Source of the DNA: Candidatus Sumerlaeota bacterium | Lineage (GTDB): Bacteria > Sumerlaeota > Sumerlaeia > SLMS01 > JAHLLQ01 | DNA length: 64,000 nt | Reading direction: 5' to 3' | NCBI GenBank assembly: GCA_030156535.1 | Contig: JASGMJ010000002.1 | Span: 62,001 to 126,000 of the forward strand | Part shown: piece after piece, positions 44,326 to 53,624 of the stretch | How positions within the stretch are numbered: position 1 is the first letter of the stretch | Layout of the letters: each line of letters begins with the position of its first letter | Notes under the pieces: generated by a model | Told to the model about the DNA's origin: nothing | What the model saw: the letters and a program-made list of their open reading frames with translations, nothing else | Database searches by the model: none | Translations under genes and position numbers: made by a program

Positions 44326-46269
44326 ATGACATCGCGGCTTTATTCCTGGCTGGGGCTTCTGATCGCCGCCGCTCTTCTGATCGGCGCGAACATCCTCAGT
44401 TATTCGCTCTTGCGCAACATGCGCATCGATCTCACGGAGAACAACGTCTACACGTTGACCGAGGGGACGGAGAACATCCTCAAGGAAATCGAGGAGCCGA
44501 TCATCCTGCGGTTCTACTATTCGCGCAAGCTGGCCTCCACCACGGTGCCCGGGCTTTCCGCCTATGTGACGACGGTGCAGGAACTGCTCGAAGAGTACCG
44601 CGACTCCTCCAATGGCAAGATCAAGCTGGAGGTCATCGACCCCGAGCCCTTCTCCGACGAGGAGGAGGACGCCTCGCTGGCCGGTGTGCAGAGCATCCCC
44701 ATCGGCGCCACGGGCGAGCCCATGTTCCTTGGCCTCGTCGGCGTCAACAGCGTCGATGAAACGGCGGTCATTCCCTTCTTCGATCCCAACAAGGAATCCT
44801 TCCTGGAGTACGACATCACCTCGTTGATCTACGAGTTGACGAACCCGAAGAAGGAAAAGATCGGCGTGCTCAGCACGCTCCCCGTTCTCGGCGACAACGA
44901 TCCGTTTGCGGCAATGCGCGGCGGCGAGGCCAAGCAGCCGTTTGCCTTCATCACACAGCTGCGCCAGTTCTTCGATGTCGAGGAAGTCTCGACAACCGCC
45001 GAGGCGATTCCCGACGACATCGACGTGCTGCTCGTCATTCATCCCAAGAGCCTGACGGACGCCACGCAGTACGCCATCGATCAGTTCGTTCTCGGCGGCG
45101 GGCGTGCGATGGTCTTCGTCGATCCGCTGTCGGAGGCCGAGGAAGTGCCCTTCGACGCCCAGAACCCGTATCAGGGACTGTGGGCCGACAAGTCCTCGAA
45201 TCTTCCGAAGCTCCTGAAGGCGTGGGGCGTGGAAATGGAGCAGGGTGTCTTTGCGGCCGACCGCAAGCTCGCCGAGCGCGTGACGATTCGCGATCAGCGC
45301 GGCGTCTCCGAGGCCGTTCCGTACGTCGCCTACATCACGGCCACCGAAGAGCAACTCAACTCCAGCGACGTCATCACGTCGGGCCTTGGGCTCGTGCGCG
45401 TCGGCTCGGCCGGATCGCTCAAGCAAGTCGAAGATGCCACTACGACGTTCACGCCGCTCGTTCAGACATCGAACGAGAGCATGACCATCGACACCGAGAA
45501 GATCAAGATCGCACCGCGTCCCGACGAACTCCTCAACGACTTCAAGCCCCTGGACAAGCCGCTGACCATCGCCGCGCGCATTTCAGGCAAAGTCAAGTCG
45601 GCCTTCCCGGGAGGGCTGAAGGCAGACGAAGAGAGTGACGAGAGCGAAGAGGGCGAGGACGACACCGCCGAAGAGGAACCCGCCGGGCCGCACATCGAGG
45701 AGTCGGAGGCCGACATCCAGGTCATCGTCTTCGCAGACACCGACATCCTGGCCGACCGCTTCTGGGTGGATATTCAGAACTTCCTGGGCCGCCGCATTCT
45801 GTTTGAGAACGCCTCGAATGGCAGCCTGATCGTCAACGCGGTGGAAAACCTCGGCGGGAGCAACGACCTGATCAGCGTGCGCTCGCGCGGGACGGTCACG
45901 CGTCCCTTTGAACTTGTCCAGGAACTCAAGCGCAAGGCCGAGGACAAGTACCGCGAACGCCAGGTGGAACTCCAGGAGCGCATCGAGGAAATCCAGCAGG
46001 AAATCAACGACATCCAGGCCAACCGCAGCGACAAGGCGGCGGCCACCGGCGTGATCCTGACCGCGGAGCAGCGCGATGCCATCGAACGCGCCCGCGAGGA
46101 ATACCAGAACACGCGCAAGGAACTGCGCACCGTCCAGTACCAACTCGGCCGCGAAGTCGATCGCCTCGGCGTGATGGTCAAGGCCATCAACATCGCCGCG
46201 ATTCCGCTGCTGATCAGTTTGTACGCGGGCATCCTCGGCATTGCCCGTCTGATGAGAAGGAGGCCGTGA
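44326..46269 (+). CDS. GldG-like ABC transporter accessory protein
   Basis: 647 residues. N-terminal membrane helix (about 8-30), a large periplasmic part of the Gld_G / ABC_transp_aux type ([24 protein letters not shown]-like [35 protein letters not shown] region), and a C-terminal helix (about 622-640). An acidic low-complexity insert ([20 protein letters not shown]) interrupts it at about residues 430-450. Before the last helix there is a long coiled coil (about 545-610). The family partners with ABC-2 transporters in gliding-motility-type systems, though most such operons are not tied to gliding. The next gene starts one base after the stop. Confidence 0.82.
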   Translation: MTSRLYSWLGLLIAAALLIGANILSYSLLRNMRIDLTENNVYTLTEGTENILKEIEEPIILRFYYSRKLASTTVPGLSAYVTTVQELLEEYRDSSNGKIKLEVIDPEPFSDEEEDASLAGVQSIPIGATGEPMFLGLVGVNSVDETAVIPFFDPNKESFLEYDITSLIYELTNPKKEKIGVLSTLPVLGDNDPFAAMRGGEAKQPFAFITQLRQFFDVEEVSTTAEAIPDDIDVLLVIHPKSLTDATQYAIDQFVLGGGRAMVFVDPLSEAEEVPFDAQNPYQGLWADKSSNLPKLLKAWGVEMEQGVFAADRKLAERVTIRDQRGVSEAVPYVAYITATEEQLNSSDVITSGLGLVRVGSAGSLKQVEDATTTFTPLVQTSNESMTIDTEKIKIAPRPDELLNDFKPLDKPLTIAARISGKVKSAFPGGLKADEESDESEEGEDDTAEEEPAGPHIEESEADIQVIVFADTDILADRFWVDIQNFLGRRILFENASNGSLIVNAVENLGGSNDLISVRSRGTVTRPFELVQELKRKAEDKYRERQVELQERIEEIQQEINDIQANRSDKAAATGVILTAEQRDAIERAREEYQNTRKELRTVQYQLGREVDRLGVMVKAINIAAIPLLISLYAGILGIARLMRRRP

Positions 46270-46270
46270 T

Positions 46271-47740
46271 ATGAGCAGCAAGTCGATGCTGATCGCCCTT
46301 GCCGTCGCGGCGGCAGTCGTCATCGCCGGTGCCGTCGTCAGCATGAAGGGACGCAGCGAACAACTTCAGTCCTCCGCCACGGAGGCAGGGCAGCTCTACC
46401 CCGGGCTCGCCGACAAACTCGTGAGCGCCGACCGCGTCACCATCGAACGCCCCGGCGAAACCATCACGCTGGAGAAGAAGAACGACCGCTGGACCGTTGC
46501 CGAGAACAACGGCTACTGGGCTTCCGAGCAGCAACTCAAGAGCCTCTTCGCCGGTCTTGCGGACATGAAAATCCTCGAAGCCAAAACCTCCAACGCCGAA
46601 TGGCACGAGAAGCTCGGCCTTCAGGAGCCGTCAGCCAAAGGCTCGCGCGGCGTGCGCCTCACCGTTGAAAGCGGCGGCAACGAACTCGCCTCCTTCATCG
46701 TCGGCAATCTGAAGCCCGGCACGGGAACCGAGCGTCAACGCTATCTGCGCCGCACCGGCGAGGACCAGACCTACCTCGCCCGCACGACACTCGACCCCTC
46801 GGCAAGCCAGTCCTCCTGGACCGAGCGCTCGATCTTTGACATCAAACCGGAACGCGTTCGCTCGCTGTCCGCCAAGCGCTGGGACGGCGACGACATGGCC
46901 GTTTCGCGCGAGACCGCCGACGACAGCTTCACGCTGGAAACACTCCCCGAGGGCGCCGAACTTGCCGCCAACGCCAACCTCCCCGCCATCGGCCGCTCGC
47001 TTCAGAGCGTCACGCTCTCCAGCGTCGAGCCCGCCTCCAAGGCCTTCGACACCTACACCTCCGAAACAATCGTCAGCGCAACAACCTTCGACGGCATGAA
47101 GATCAACCTCACCCTGCGCGCCAACCCGGACGAGAAGTTCTTCGCCACGGTGAACGCCGTTTATGACGAAACGCTGCGCCCTGCGGCCAGCGAATCCGAA
47201 GAAGGTGAAGAGGCCGAAGAAGCCGAAAAGGCCGAAGAGGGCGCGGATGCCTTGAAGACCCCCGCCGAAGTTCAGGAGGAAATCAAGGAGCTGAACGAAC
47301 GCACCCAGGGCTGGGCCTACGAAATCTCGCGCTGGAAAGTCGATCAGCTCGCCAAGCCCAACAGCCAACTCATCACCTTCCCCGAACCCGAGGAGGAAGT
47401 CAGTAGCGCCGCGCCACCCAGCCGCATCTCGGCCAGCCACATTCTCATCCCGTGGGAAGGCGCCGAACGCAGCACCGTGGAGGGACGCACCAAGGAAGAA
47501 GCGAAGGCCCTGGCTGACGACCTGCTCGCGCAGCTTCGTAAGGATCCCACGCTGCTCCCGGAGCTCGCGCGCGAGCACTCCAGTTGCCCGAGTGCGCCGA
47601 AGGGCGGCGACCTTGGCGAGTTCGGCAAGGGACAGATGGCCGCCCCGTTCGAGCGCGCCGCGTTCGACCTGAAAGTGGGGGAAATCTCCGACGTCGTGGA
47701 AACGGAGTTCGGCTACCACATCATCGAACGGACCCGTTGA
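46271..47740 (+). CDS. DUF4340 protein fused to a C-terminal parvulin (PpiC) domain
   Basis: 489 residues. One N-terminal membrane helix (5-25) then a DUF4340-type extracytoplasmic region (about 45-300, [55 protein letters not shown]), an acidic linker ([16 protein letters not shown]), and a C-terminal parvulin domain (about 390-489) with [43 protein letters not shown] and [13 protein letters not shown]4340 proteins commonly follow GldG in such operons; the fused prolyl isomerase is unusual. It probably assists folding or gating of the transporter's periplasmic parts or its substrate. Confidence 0.82.
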   Translation: MSSKSMLIALAVAAAVVIAGAVVSMKGRSEQLQSSATEAGQLYPGLADKLVSADRVTIERPGETITLEKKNDRWTVAENNGYWASEQQLKSLFAGLADMKILEAKTSNAEWHEKLGLQEPSAKGSRGVRLTVESGGNELASFIVGNLKPGTGTERQRYLRRTGEDQTYLARTTLDPSASQSSWTERSIFDIKPERVRSLSAKRWDGDDMAVSRETADDSFTLETLPEGAELAANANLPAIGRSLQSVTLSSVEPASKAFDTYTSETIVSATTFDGMKINLTLRANPDEKFFATVNAVYDETLRPAASESEEGEEAEEAEKAEEGADALKTPAEVQEEIKELNERTQGWAYEISRWKVDQLAKPNSQLITFPEPEEEVSSAAPPSRISASHILIPWEGAERSTVEGRTKEEAKALADDLLAQLRKDPTLLPELAREHSSCPSAPKGGDLGEFGKGQMAAPFERAAFDLKVGEISDVVETEFGYHIIERTR

Positions 47741-47823
47741 GTCCGGGAGAGGAAGTGGGGGCGTTCCTCGCGGTTTGTGGTACGACGGACCGGATCCCCG
47801 ACAGACGATTCCTTTGCGACAAT

Positions 47824-47853
47824 GCCAGGACGGGAAGCGCCTCCCGTCCTGGC
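47824..47853 (+). terminator. Hairpin ending the ABC transporter operon
   Basis: Perfect 12-bp stem (47824-47835 with 47842-47853, loop AGCGCC), 83 nt after the stop of the DUF4340-PpiC gene, followed by CCAGAGTTTCA; only a short T-run. Confidence 0.6.
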
Positions 47854-47960
47854 CCAGAGTTTCACGTTGCCTGCTTGCCCGTAATCCGCGACACTCCGCC
47901 AAGACAGGGTGGCTGTCCGATAAGCGACTAGCGGGAGCGGGGACACTTGAAAGGCCGGGC

Positions 47961-48428
47961 ATGCCGATGAGCTCCAGGAAAGACACGCCAGCGCCACCCG
48001 TAGGCGCAGCGACAGACAGCAACCGGCGAGGGTCCGACCGGCTCGCCTGTCAGTTTCCTGTATACCTCTCAGTTCTGATGCCTGAGGAGACGCTGACGCC
48101 CTTCTCCACGGCGGTCTTCATTAACGACATTTCGCAGAAGGGGGCGAAGGTCTGCTGCCCCGCGCCGGCGGACCACTGGCCGCGCAAGATCAAGATTGGC
48201 ATGCGGGCGCGCCTCACCGTCCACGACGGCCAGTCCAAGTTTCATCTCATCTGCACCGTCGCCTGGACAGCGCCCTGCCGCGAAATCGTCGACCAATTCT
48301 GCTACGCCTTCGGTCTCTCCTTCGATCTCGACGACGCTGCCACGCGCGACGGCATCACCCGCCTGATCGACCACAGCCAACGCACGCCCGCTTCACTCCA
48401 GCGGCGCACCTGCCCCGTTTGCACCTGA
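47961..48428 (+). CDS. PilZ-domain protein
   Basis: 155 residues. The c-di-GMP-binding motifs are present: RRGSDR (RxxxR, about residues 22-27) and NDISQKGAKV (D/NxSxxG, about 55-64). The remainder is a single PilZ barrel with DVAWT-like CTVAWTAPC and a Cys-rich end (RRTCPVCT, a CxxC). It would sense cyclic di-GMP in the cytosol and act on a partner. Start at ATG 47961, with ATG 47967 as alternative. No diguanylate cyclase is adjacent. Confidence 0.85.
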   Translation: MPMSSRKDTPAPPVGAATDSNRRGSDRLACQFPVYLSVLMPEETLTPFSTAVFINDISQKGAKVCCPAPADHWPRKIKIGMRARLTVHDGQSKFHLICTVAWTAPCREIVDQFCYAFGLSFDLDDAATRDGITRLIDHSQRTPASLQRRTCPVCT

Positions 48429-48453
48429 GAATTCCCCGGAAGCCAGCTCCCCC

Positions 48454-48756
48454 ATGGAAACCTTCGAGATCAAGTGCCCCGAATGCGACACGATCCTGAT
48501 CGTGAACAAGAAGAACGGCAAGATCGTCGAAGTGCGCAAGCCACTGCTCGACGGCGAGGAACAAACGGGCGACCGATTTGAAGACGCCCGCAAGCGCGTC
48601 CAGCAGGCTCAGGACCGCATCGACCAGAAGGTTGAAGCCGCCAAGAAAGCCGAGAAGGAAAAGCTCTCGCGTCTTGAGGCCCTCTTCAAGGAACGCAAGA
48701 GCGAGATCGAGGAACAGGGCGAGCCCATCGAACGGCCGGACATCTTCCGCGACTGA
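48454..48756 (+). CDS. Small CxxC plus coiled-coil protein
   Basis: 100 residues. One CPEC motif (residues 8-11) in a beta-hairpin-like start (FEIKCPECDTILIVNKKNGK), then a highly charged helix likely to form a coiled coil (about 43-90, RKRVQQAQDRIDQKVEAAKK). A single CxxC could complete a zinc site by dimerisation. 25 nt downstream of the PilZ gene, so probably co-transcribed. Function unknown. Confidence 0.75.
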   Translation: METFEIKCPECDTILIVNKKNGKIVEVRKPLLDGEEQTGDRFEDARKRVQQAQDRIDQKVEAAKKAEKEKLSRLEALFKERKSEIEEQGEPIERPDIFRD

Positions 48757-48994
48757 AGAACGTTGCAGGGGGGCGTGGTTCGTTGTTCGAAGATCGCGAA
48801 CATGGGAGGGCTCAACGGGCGTGTCTTTTCTCGTACCCGTGGCATCCCCCCGGATTTCTCAAGAGAGCCCCGTGGGGCCTCCTTTGAGGACTTCCTGACG
48901 AATGGCGCTCGGACGTTCCTTCGGGCTTGACGGCGGGCGGGCGGGGCGCTTACGCAAACCTTCTTGTCTCGGATGCCTCACGGCTCCGGCGCAT

Positions 48995-49072
48995 GGCGGA
49001 TGTAGCTCAGGTGGTTAGAGCACCGGATTGTGGATCCGGGGGTCGGGGGTTCAAGTCCCCTCATCCGCCCCA
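48995..49072 (+). tRNA. tRNA-His (anticodon GTG)
   Basis: Cloverleaf readable by eye: acceptor GCGGATG (48996-49002) with CATCCGC (49062-49068), anticodon stem CCGGA/TCCGG with loop TTGTGGA (anticodon GTG at 49030-49032), T-arm GGGGGTTCAAGTCCCC. The extra G at position -1 (48995) facing C73 (49069) is the histidine identity element. CCA is encoded (49070-49072). A short T-run (ATTTTTCC) follows. Confidence 0.97.
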
Positions 49073-49109
49073 TTTTTCCTCTCTGATAGCATTGGCTCCA
49101 AGAGCAAAA

Positions 49110-49133
49110 GCGCCCCCTTGGCACTGAGGGCGC
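49110..49133 (-). terminator. Possible intrinsic terminator, minus strand
   Basis: GCGCCC/GGGCGC stem (49110-49115 with 49128-49133) which on the minus strand is followed by TTTTGCTC. It could stop minus-strand transcripts reading through from the site-2 protease gene. Weak evidence. Confidence 0.3.
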
Positions 49134-49287
49134 AAAGTCCGTTTGGGCGATAGCTGCACCGAGTTGGTGAAGTCCAGCCGCCCGGGACGCTCTCCGGATT
49201 TTGGCTGCGCCGGGCGTTGCCGTGGGGGCTGGATGGTGCTGACGGCCCGGTGCCTTGGGGCTCGATCCCGCGCATGGAGTGTCTGCC

Positions 49288-49791
49288 ATGATCACTGCCA
49301 CAATGACCCTCGACGATGTTCGCCAGCGGCTGAATCTGGAGCCTCATCCCGAAGGCGGCTGGTATCGCGAAACGTTTCGCTCGCCCCTGTCCGTGGAGCA
49401 TCCCCACGGGGGAGAGCGTGCAGCTTCGACGGCGATTTATTTTCTGCTGGGTGCGGCGGATTTCTCGGCGCTGCATCGCGTGCGCAGCGACGAGGTGTGG
49501 CACTGGTACGCGGGGGGACCGCTGCAGTTGCACCAGATCGACGATGCGGGGGTGGCGTCGGTGATCAATCTGGGGCCGGACCTGACGAAGTGCCAGGTGC
49601 CGCAGGCCGTCGTGCCCGCCGGGGTCTGGCAGGGGGCCAGGCCCGCGCCGGGCGCGCGGTGGGTGCTGTGCGGGTGCACGGTGGCGCCGGGGTTTGATTT
49701 CGCGGATTTCGAGATGCCCGGGCGGGCGCACCTGCTGGGGCTTTATCCGGGGCTGAAGACACTCATCACGGAGTTGACGCGTCCGGAGTAG
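49288..49791 (+). CDS. Cupin-superfamily protein (DUF985 / COG3542)
   Basis: 167 residues. The N-terminal pattern LNLEPHPEGGWYRETFRS, AIYFLLGAADFSALHRVRSD and EVWHWYAGGPLQLHQI is that of the DUF985 cupin group, small double-stranded beta-helix proteins with a possible metal site (His/Glu in HRVRSDEVWHW). No enzymatic activity is established for most members. ATG 49288 has GGAG 9 nt ahead. It converges with the site-2 protease gene. Confidence 0.85.
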   Translation: MITATMTLDDVRQRLNLEPHPEGGWYRETFRSPLSVEHPHGGERAASTAIYFLLGAADFSALHRVRSDEVWHWYAGGPLQLHQIDDAGVASVINLGPDLTKCQVPQAVVPAGVWQGARPAPGARWVLCGCTVAPGFDFADFEMPGRAHLLGLYPGLKTLITELTRPE

Positions 49792-49802
49792 CGTGCAGGC
49801 GC

Positions 49803-50957
49803 TCACAGGGCGCGGCGTTGCTGGAGGGCGCGGGCGAGGTCGCCCTGCGTGACGGTGCCGAGCAGGCGGCGTCCCTGGAACACGGGGAGCGAGTAGCGGT
49901 TGAGCCGTGCGAGGCGTTCGAGCGCGGTGAGCGCTTCGAGCCCGGGATCGAGGATCTTTTCGGCATCGTAGGGGCGGACGATTTCGCGCGCGCGCACCCA
50001 GTCCCATTGGCGTTCCGGGATGGCGGCGAAGTCCTCCTGGCCAATGGAGCCGAGAAGCCGGGTGCCATCGACGACGGGGAAGTTGTCGGCGCCCTGCCAT
50101 TGGAAATAGCGGTCGCGCACGTCGGAGAGCAGCATGTCGGCGGGGACGACTGCGCGGATGGGCTGCATGAGGTCGCGCACGGTGAGGCCATGGAAGGCGG
50201 AGATGAACTCGGCCTGCTTCATCGACATGCGCGCCAGGTGAATGACGAACAGTCCGAGCAGGACGCGCAGAATACCGCCCGCCAGCAGGTCCATGTCCAT
50301 GAAGGGAGCGGCGACGACGGCGGCCACTCCCGTCAGGCTGAGCAGCGCGCCCACGCCGATTCCGCCCCAGGAGGCCACGCGGGTGGCCTTGAGATAGTTG
50401 CCCGTGATGGCCCACAGGGCCGAACGCACGACGCGCCCGCCGTCGAGCGGGAAGCCGGGGACGCAGTTGAAGATGCCGAGAAACAGGTTCATGGCGGCGA
50501 GAGCGAAGGCAAGTTTGAAGAGCGCCGTCTCGGGGATCCCCGTCCCGGGGGCCGTTGCGAGCGCGATGCCGCCGAACACCAGCCCGAAGACGATGGAAAC
50601 CGCCGGGCCGGCGATGGCGATGAAGAACTCGTCGCGCGGGCGCTTGGGTTCGGACTCCAGATAGGCCACCCCGCCAAAGAGATGCAGGACGATTTTCTGG
50701 GTGTGGATGCCGAACAGGCGCGCGGTCAGCGCATGGCCGTACTCGTGCGCCACGACGCTCGCAAAGAGCGCGAGCGTAAGCACGATGGCAAAGACCATCG
50801 AGCCCATATGCGTGGGGAAGTATTGCTGGTACTGGCCGGAAAAGCTGACGACCATGATGAAGAAAATGAAGAACCAGTTGAGATCGAGCGCGATGTCGAT
50901 CCCGAAGAGCCTGCCAATGCGGATCGCCCGCCGTCCTGGCATGAAGCTGCGTTTCAT
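49803..50957 (-). CDS. Site-2-type M50 zinc metalloprotease with CBS pair
   Basis: 384 residues. Six or so membrane helices; catalytic H71-E72-x2-H75 (VVAHEYGHALTA) and D172 (NCVPGFPLDGGR). The C-terminus (about 250-384) is a pair of CBS domains (TVRDLMQPIRAVVPADMLLS, then LPVFQGRRLLGTVTQGDLA). It cleaves peptide bonds within the membrane, usually to release anti-sigma factors or signal peptides; CBS pairs bind adenine nucleotides and tune activity. ATG 50957 has AAGGGA ahead. No anti-sigma factor lies nearby. Confidence 0.92.
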   Translation of the reverse strand: MKRSFMPGRRAIRIGRLFGIDIALDLNWFFIFFIMVVSFSGQYQQYFPTHMGSMVFAIVLTLALFASVVAHEYGHALTARLFGIHTQKIVLHLFGGVAYLESEPKRPRDEFFIAIAGPAVSIVFGLVFGGIALATAPGTGIPETALFKLAFALAAMNLFLGIFNCVPGFPLDGGRVVRSALWAITGNYLKATRVASWGGIGVGALLSLTGVAAVVAAPFMDMDLLAGGILRVLLGLFVIHLARMSMKQAEFISAFHGLTVRDLMQPIRAVVPADMLLSDVRDRYFQWQGADNFPVVDGTRLLGSIGQEDFAAIPERQWDWVRAREIVRPYDAEKILDPGLEALTALERLARLNRYSLPVFQGRRLLGTVTQGDLARALQQRRAL

Positions 50958-51029
50958 CCGTTCCCTTTCAATACTACCGCTGCCATTGGAATCAGGACAT
51001 TCTCAAAGCTGCGTCTCTTTGGCATCAAT

Positions 51030-51053
51030 CGTTCAGTCGTCCCCGCGGGGCTC
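51030..51053 (+). repeat. REP-like repeat, solitary arm (copy E)
   Basis: A single arm CAGTCGTCCCCGCGGGGCTC preceded by CGTT, with the loop and stem changed in a compensatory way (CCCCGCGGGG). The central and right palindromes are missing. It lies between the protease and carbonic-anhydrase genes. Confidence 0.7.
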
Positions 51054-51270
51054 CCATTCCTGACGGACAACGGTCCCATCTTCCTTCTGCACGCTTCTTT
51101 TCTCGTACAAAATCGTGCCGGCGCGCAAGACAGAGATCGGGGATTTGAAAACGTCCTGCCATTGGGATTGCCCACGCGCGCTCTCCCCGGGGAGGGGTGT
51201 TGGCGGCGTTGCAACGCCTCAAGCAACTTACTCAGGCAAATTTCGAGCCCAATCCGGGGGAGTTTCCCGA

Positions 51271-51816
51271 ATGCCCATTATTCCGTTTGAAGGCCGCGTG
51301 CCGAAGATTCACCCCACTGCCTTTATCGCGCCCACGGCGCTGATTCTGGGCGATGTCACCATCGAGGAAGGTGCCTCCATCTGGTACGGTGCCGTGTTGC
51401 GCGGTGACCTCGACCCCATCTACGTCGGCAAGCGTTCGAACGTGCAGGACAACAGCGTGCTGCACACCGGGGCGGGCGAGCCGTGCATCATCAAGGAGGA
51501 CATCACGGTGGGGCACATGGCGTGCCTGCACGGGTGCACGATCGAGCCCGGCTGCCTGATCGGCATGATGTCCACAGTGCTCAACCGCTCGGTGATCGGG
51601 CGCGAGTCCATCGTCGGGGCCTCGGCGCTGGTGCCCGAAGACAAGATCATCGCCGAACGCAGCCTGGTCCTCGGCGTCCCCGGAAAGGTTGTCCGTCAAC
51701 TGACCCAGGAAGACGTGGACGGCTCGTACCATAACACGGCGAAGTACGTTGAGAACGGCAAGCGCCACGCTGCGATGATGAACGAGTGGGTGCAGACGGC
51801 CGGGTGGCGGTTGTGA
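51271..51816 (+). CDS. Gamma-class carbonic anhydrase-like protein
   Basis: 181 residues. Left-handed beta-helix of hexapeptide repeats. The three zinc histidines H65 (SVLHTG), H82 and H87 (GHMACLHGC) are present, as are the R44/D46 pair (LRGDLDPI) and Q59/D60. This is the short form without the acidic loop of Cam, like PaaY/CaiE/YrdA proteins, some active and some not. ATG 51271 has GGGGGAG 10 nt ahead. Confidence 0.88.
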   Translation: MPIIPFEGRVPKIHPTAFIAPTALILGDVTIEEGASIWYGAVLRGDLDPIYVGKRSNVQDNSVLHTGAGEPCIIKEDITVGHMACLHGCTIEPGCLIGMMSTVLNRSVIGRESIVGASALVPEDKIIAERSLVLGVPGKVVRQLTQEDVDGSYHNTAKYVENGKRHAAMMNEWVQTAGWRL

Positions 51817-51850
51817 CGCCCGGCGGCTTTGTTGCGCGCCGCGCCTCGTT

Positions 51851-53620
51851 GTGCTGCCACGCGCCGTGCGCGCCGGAGTCGAACGCTTGGACGTGATTCA
51901 TTCCCACCGGGTTCAGGGCATGTTGCTCGCGGCGCTGGGGGTTCTCCTCGCGTTCGTCGTGATCCCGACGTGGGGACTGACGTACTGGGACTTCGGCGAC
52001 GGAAACTATCTATACGTCGGCTGGCGCATTAATCAGGGGCTCGTGCCGTATCGCGACATCCTGGCGCCCCAGCCTCCGCTGCATCTGCTGTTCTCGGCGT
52101 TGTCGCAGCGCGTGGGTGGCTGGTTGGGCGACGACTTTCTTGGCGCGCGCGCCTACTGCCTGCTGGTGCGGATGCTGGGCGGGTTGATGGTCTACTTTTG
52201 CACGCGGCGCCTGTTCGGGTGTGCGTTTCGGGGGATCGTGGCGGCGGCGGTGTACCTCGTGTTGCCGATCGGTTTCTGGTGGAGCCTTTCGCTCCAGTCC
52301 GAAAACGTCGAGATCGTCTTTCTGCTGCTGGCGTTTTGGGGAATCATGGGGCTGGACCGGCGCGGCATCATTGTCGCGGGGATTGCCTCGGCGCTGGCGA
52401 TGCACTGCAACATGACGGCGGTGCCGTACTTTGCATGCAACGCGCTGTTCCTGCTGGGGCGGCGTTGGCGGCTGGCCGCGTGGTACATTCCCGTGGCGCT
52501 GGGCGTATGGGGGGTGGGCGCGGCAGCGGCGTACGCGTGGGCGGGGAGCGACTACCTCTCCAACGTGGTGCTCAATCAGGTGGGGAGCTTTCCGCGCGCG
52601 GACGTGCTGGGCTACTCGCCGCTGATCTATTTCAAGAACAAGGTCGTGGGCGAAGGCGCCAAGGTGCTCGCGCTCGAAGGCCCGCTGATCTTCGCGGCAC
52701 TGGCGGCGATTGCGCTGGGCTGGCACGAGCGCGCCGCGCGGTTCGGCCGCGATTCCGACGAATACCGGCAGTGGGAGTACGCTGCGTGGTACGCGCTCGG
52801 GATGCTGCTCTCCATCGGGTTCGTGATGAAGGGCGGGACGGTGAACTACATCTTCGTTCTGGGCGAGCCCGCCGTCGCGATCTTCGGCGCGGACGCGATC
52901 GTGCGAATGGTGCGGTGGAGTGCGGGTGGGGGAGAAGGCCCGGCTGCGGAACTGGTGCAGGCCCGCGGGCCTCTTGTCGCCCGCGTGGTTGCCGCGGGCA
53001 CGGGCGTCGTGCTCGGCATCGGTGCGGGTTTTCACACGCGGTCGTGGCTGGTGGGAGTGCTGGCGGCCGGGGCACTCGGCGCGGGGTTCGAACGTTTCGC
53101 GGCCGGGGTGCCATGGTTGCTGGAGAAGGCACGCACGCGCACCGGGCGGGTGTTGGCGGGCGCCGCGCTGGCCGTGGCGCTGCTGTGGCCCGCTGCGTGG
53201 AACAACGTGCGGCTGACGTTGACGGAGGTGCAGTGCGAACTCCCCGCCGAGCACGTCCGCGAACTCATGGACATCATCGAGGCGCATTCCGAGCCGGGCG
53301 ATCCGATCCTTGCGCCCCCCTTCTACGCCTACATGACACACCGCACCGTTGCCGCCGAGCTGGCGGAGAACTATCTCTGGCAGATCAAGTTCATCAACGA
53401 CATGGCCGACGGCGTGGAGGGCGAGGGCGTGCTGAAGATGCAGGAACTCGCGCGCCTGCTGCGCGAGCAGCGCGTGCCGCTGGTGTTGCTGGACGTGAAC
53501 CAGACCGGGCGCATTCCCGTCGTTCGCGACGCCATCGGGCAGGCGTACCGCCCGCTGAGCGACGCGCCGTATCCGTCGCGCAACACGCAGTTGGGGCTCT
53601 ACGTGCCGCGCACGCGATAG
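51851..53620 (+). CDS. Membrane glycosyltransferase of the PMT/ArnT (GT-C) type
   Basis: About 589 residues from GTG 51851; ATG 51920 is an alternative and the true start is uncertain. Ten to twelve membrane helices, with a first periplasmic loop WDFGDGNYLYVGWRINQG and PYRDILAPQPPLH, the arrangement of GT-C enzymes that use polyprenyl-phosphate sugars (acidic residues after the first helix, then the proline-rich loop). The C-terminal soluble part (about 470-589) has HSEPGDPILAPPFYAYMTH. It would transfer sugar on the periplasmic side; the glycosyltransferase at 19.6 kb could make the donor. Confidence 0.75.
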   Translation: MLPRAVRAGVERLDVIHSHRVQGMLLAALGVLLAFVVIPTWGLTYWDFGDGNYLYVGWRINQGLVPYRDILAPQPPLHLLFSALSQRVGGWLGDDFLGARAYCLLVRMLGGLMVYFCTRRLFGCAFRGIVAAAVYLVLPIGFWWSLSLQSENVEIVFLLLAFWGIMGLDRRGIIVAGIASALAMHCNMTAVPYFACNALFLLGRRWRLAAWYIPVALGVWGVGAAAAYAWAGSDYLSNVVLNQVGSFPRADVLGYSPLIYFKNKVVGEGAKVLALEGPLIFAALAAIALGWHERAARFGRDSDEYRQWEYAAWYALGMLLSIGFVMKGGTVNYIFVLGEPAVAIFGADAIVRMVRWSAGGGEGPAAELVQARGPLVARVVAAGTGVVLGIGAGFHTRSWLVGVLAAGALGAGFERFAAGVPWLLEKARTRTGRVLAGAALAVALLWPAAWNNVRLTLTEVQCELPAEHVRELMDIIEAHSEPGDPILAPPFYAYMTHRTVAAELAENYLWQIKFINDMADGVEGEGVLKMQELARLLREQRVPLVLLDVNQTGRIPVVRDAIGQAYRPLSDAPYPSRNTQLGLYVPRTR

Positions 53621-53624
53621 CGCC

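Noticed and set aside
48995-49072. tRNA-His as possible integration site for a genomic island
   Set aside because: No second copy of the tRNA 3' end, no integrase and only ordinary genes on both sides.
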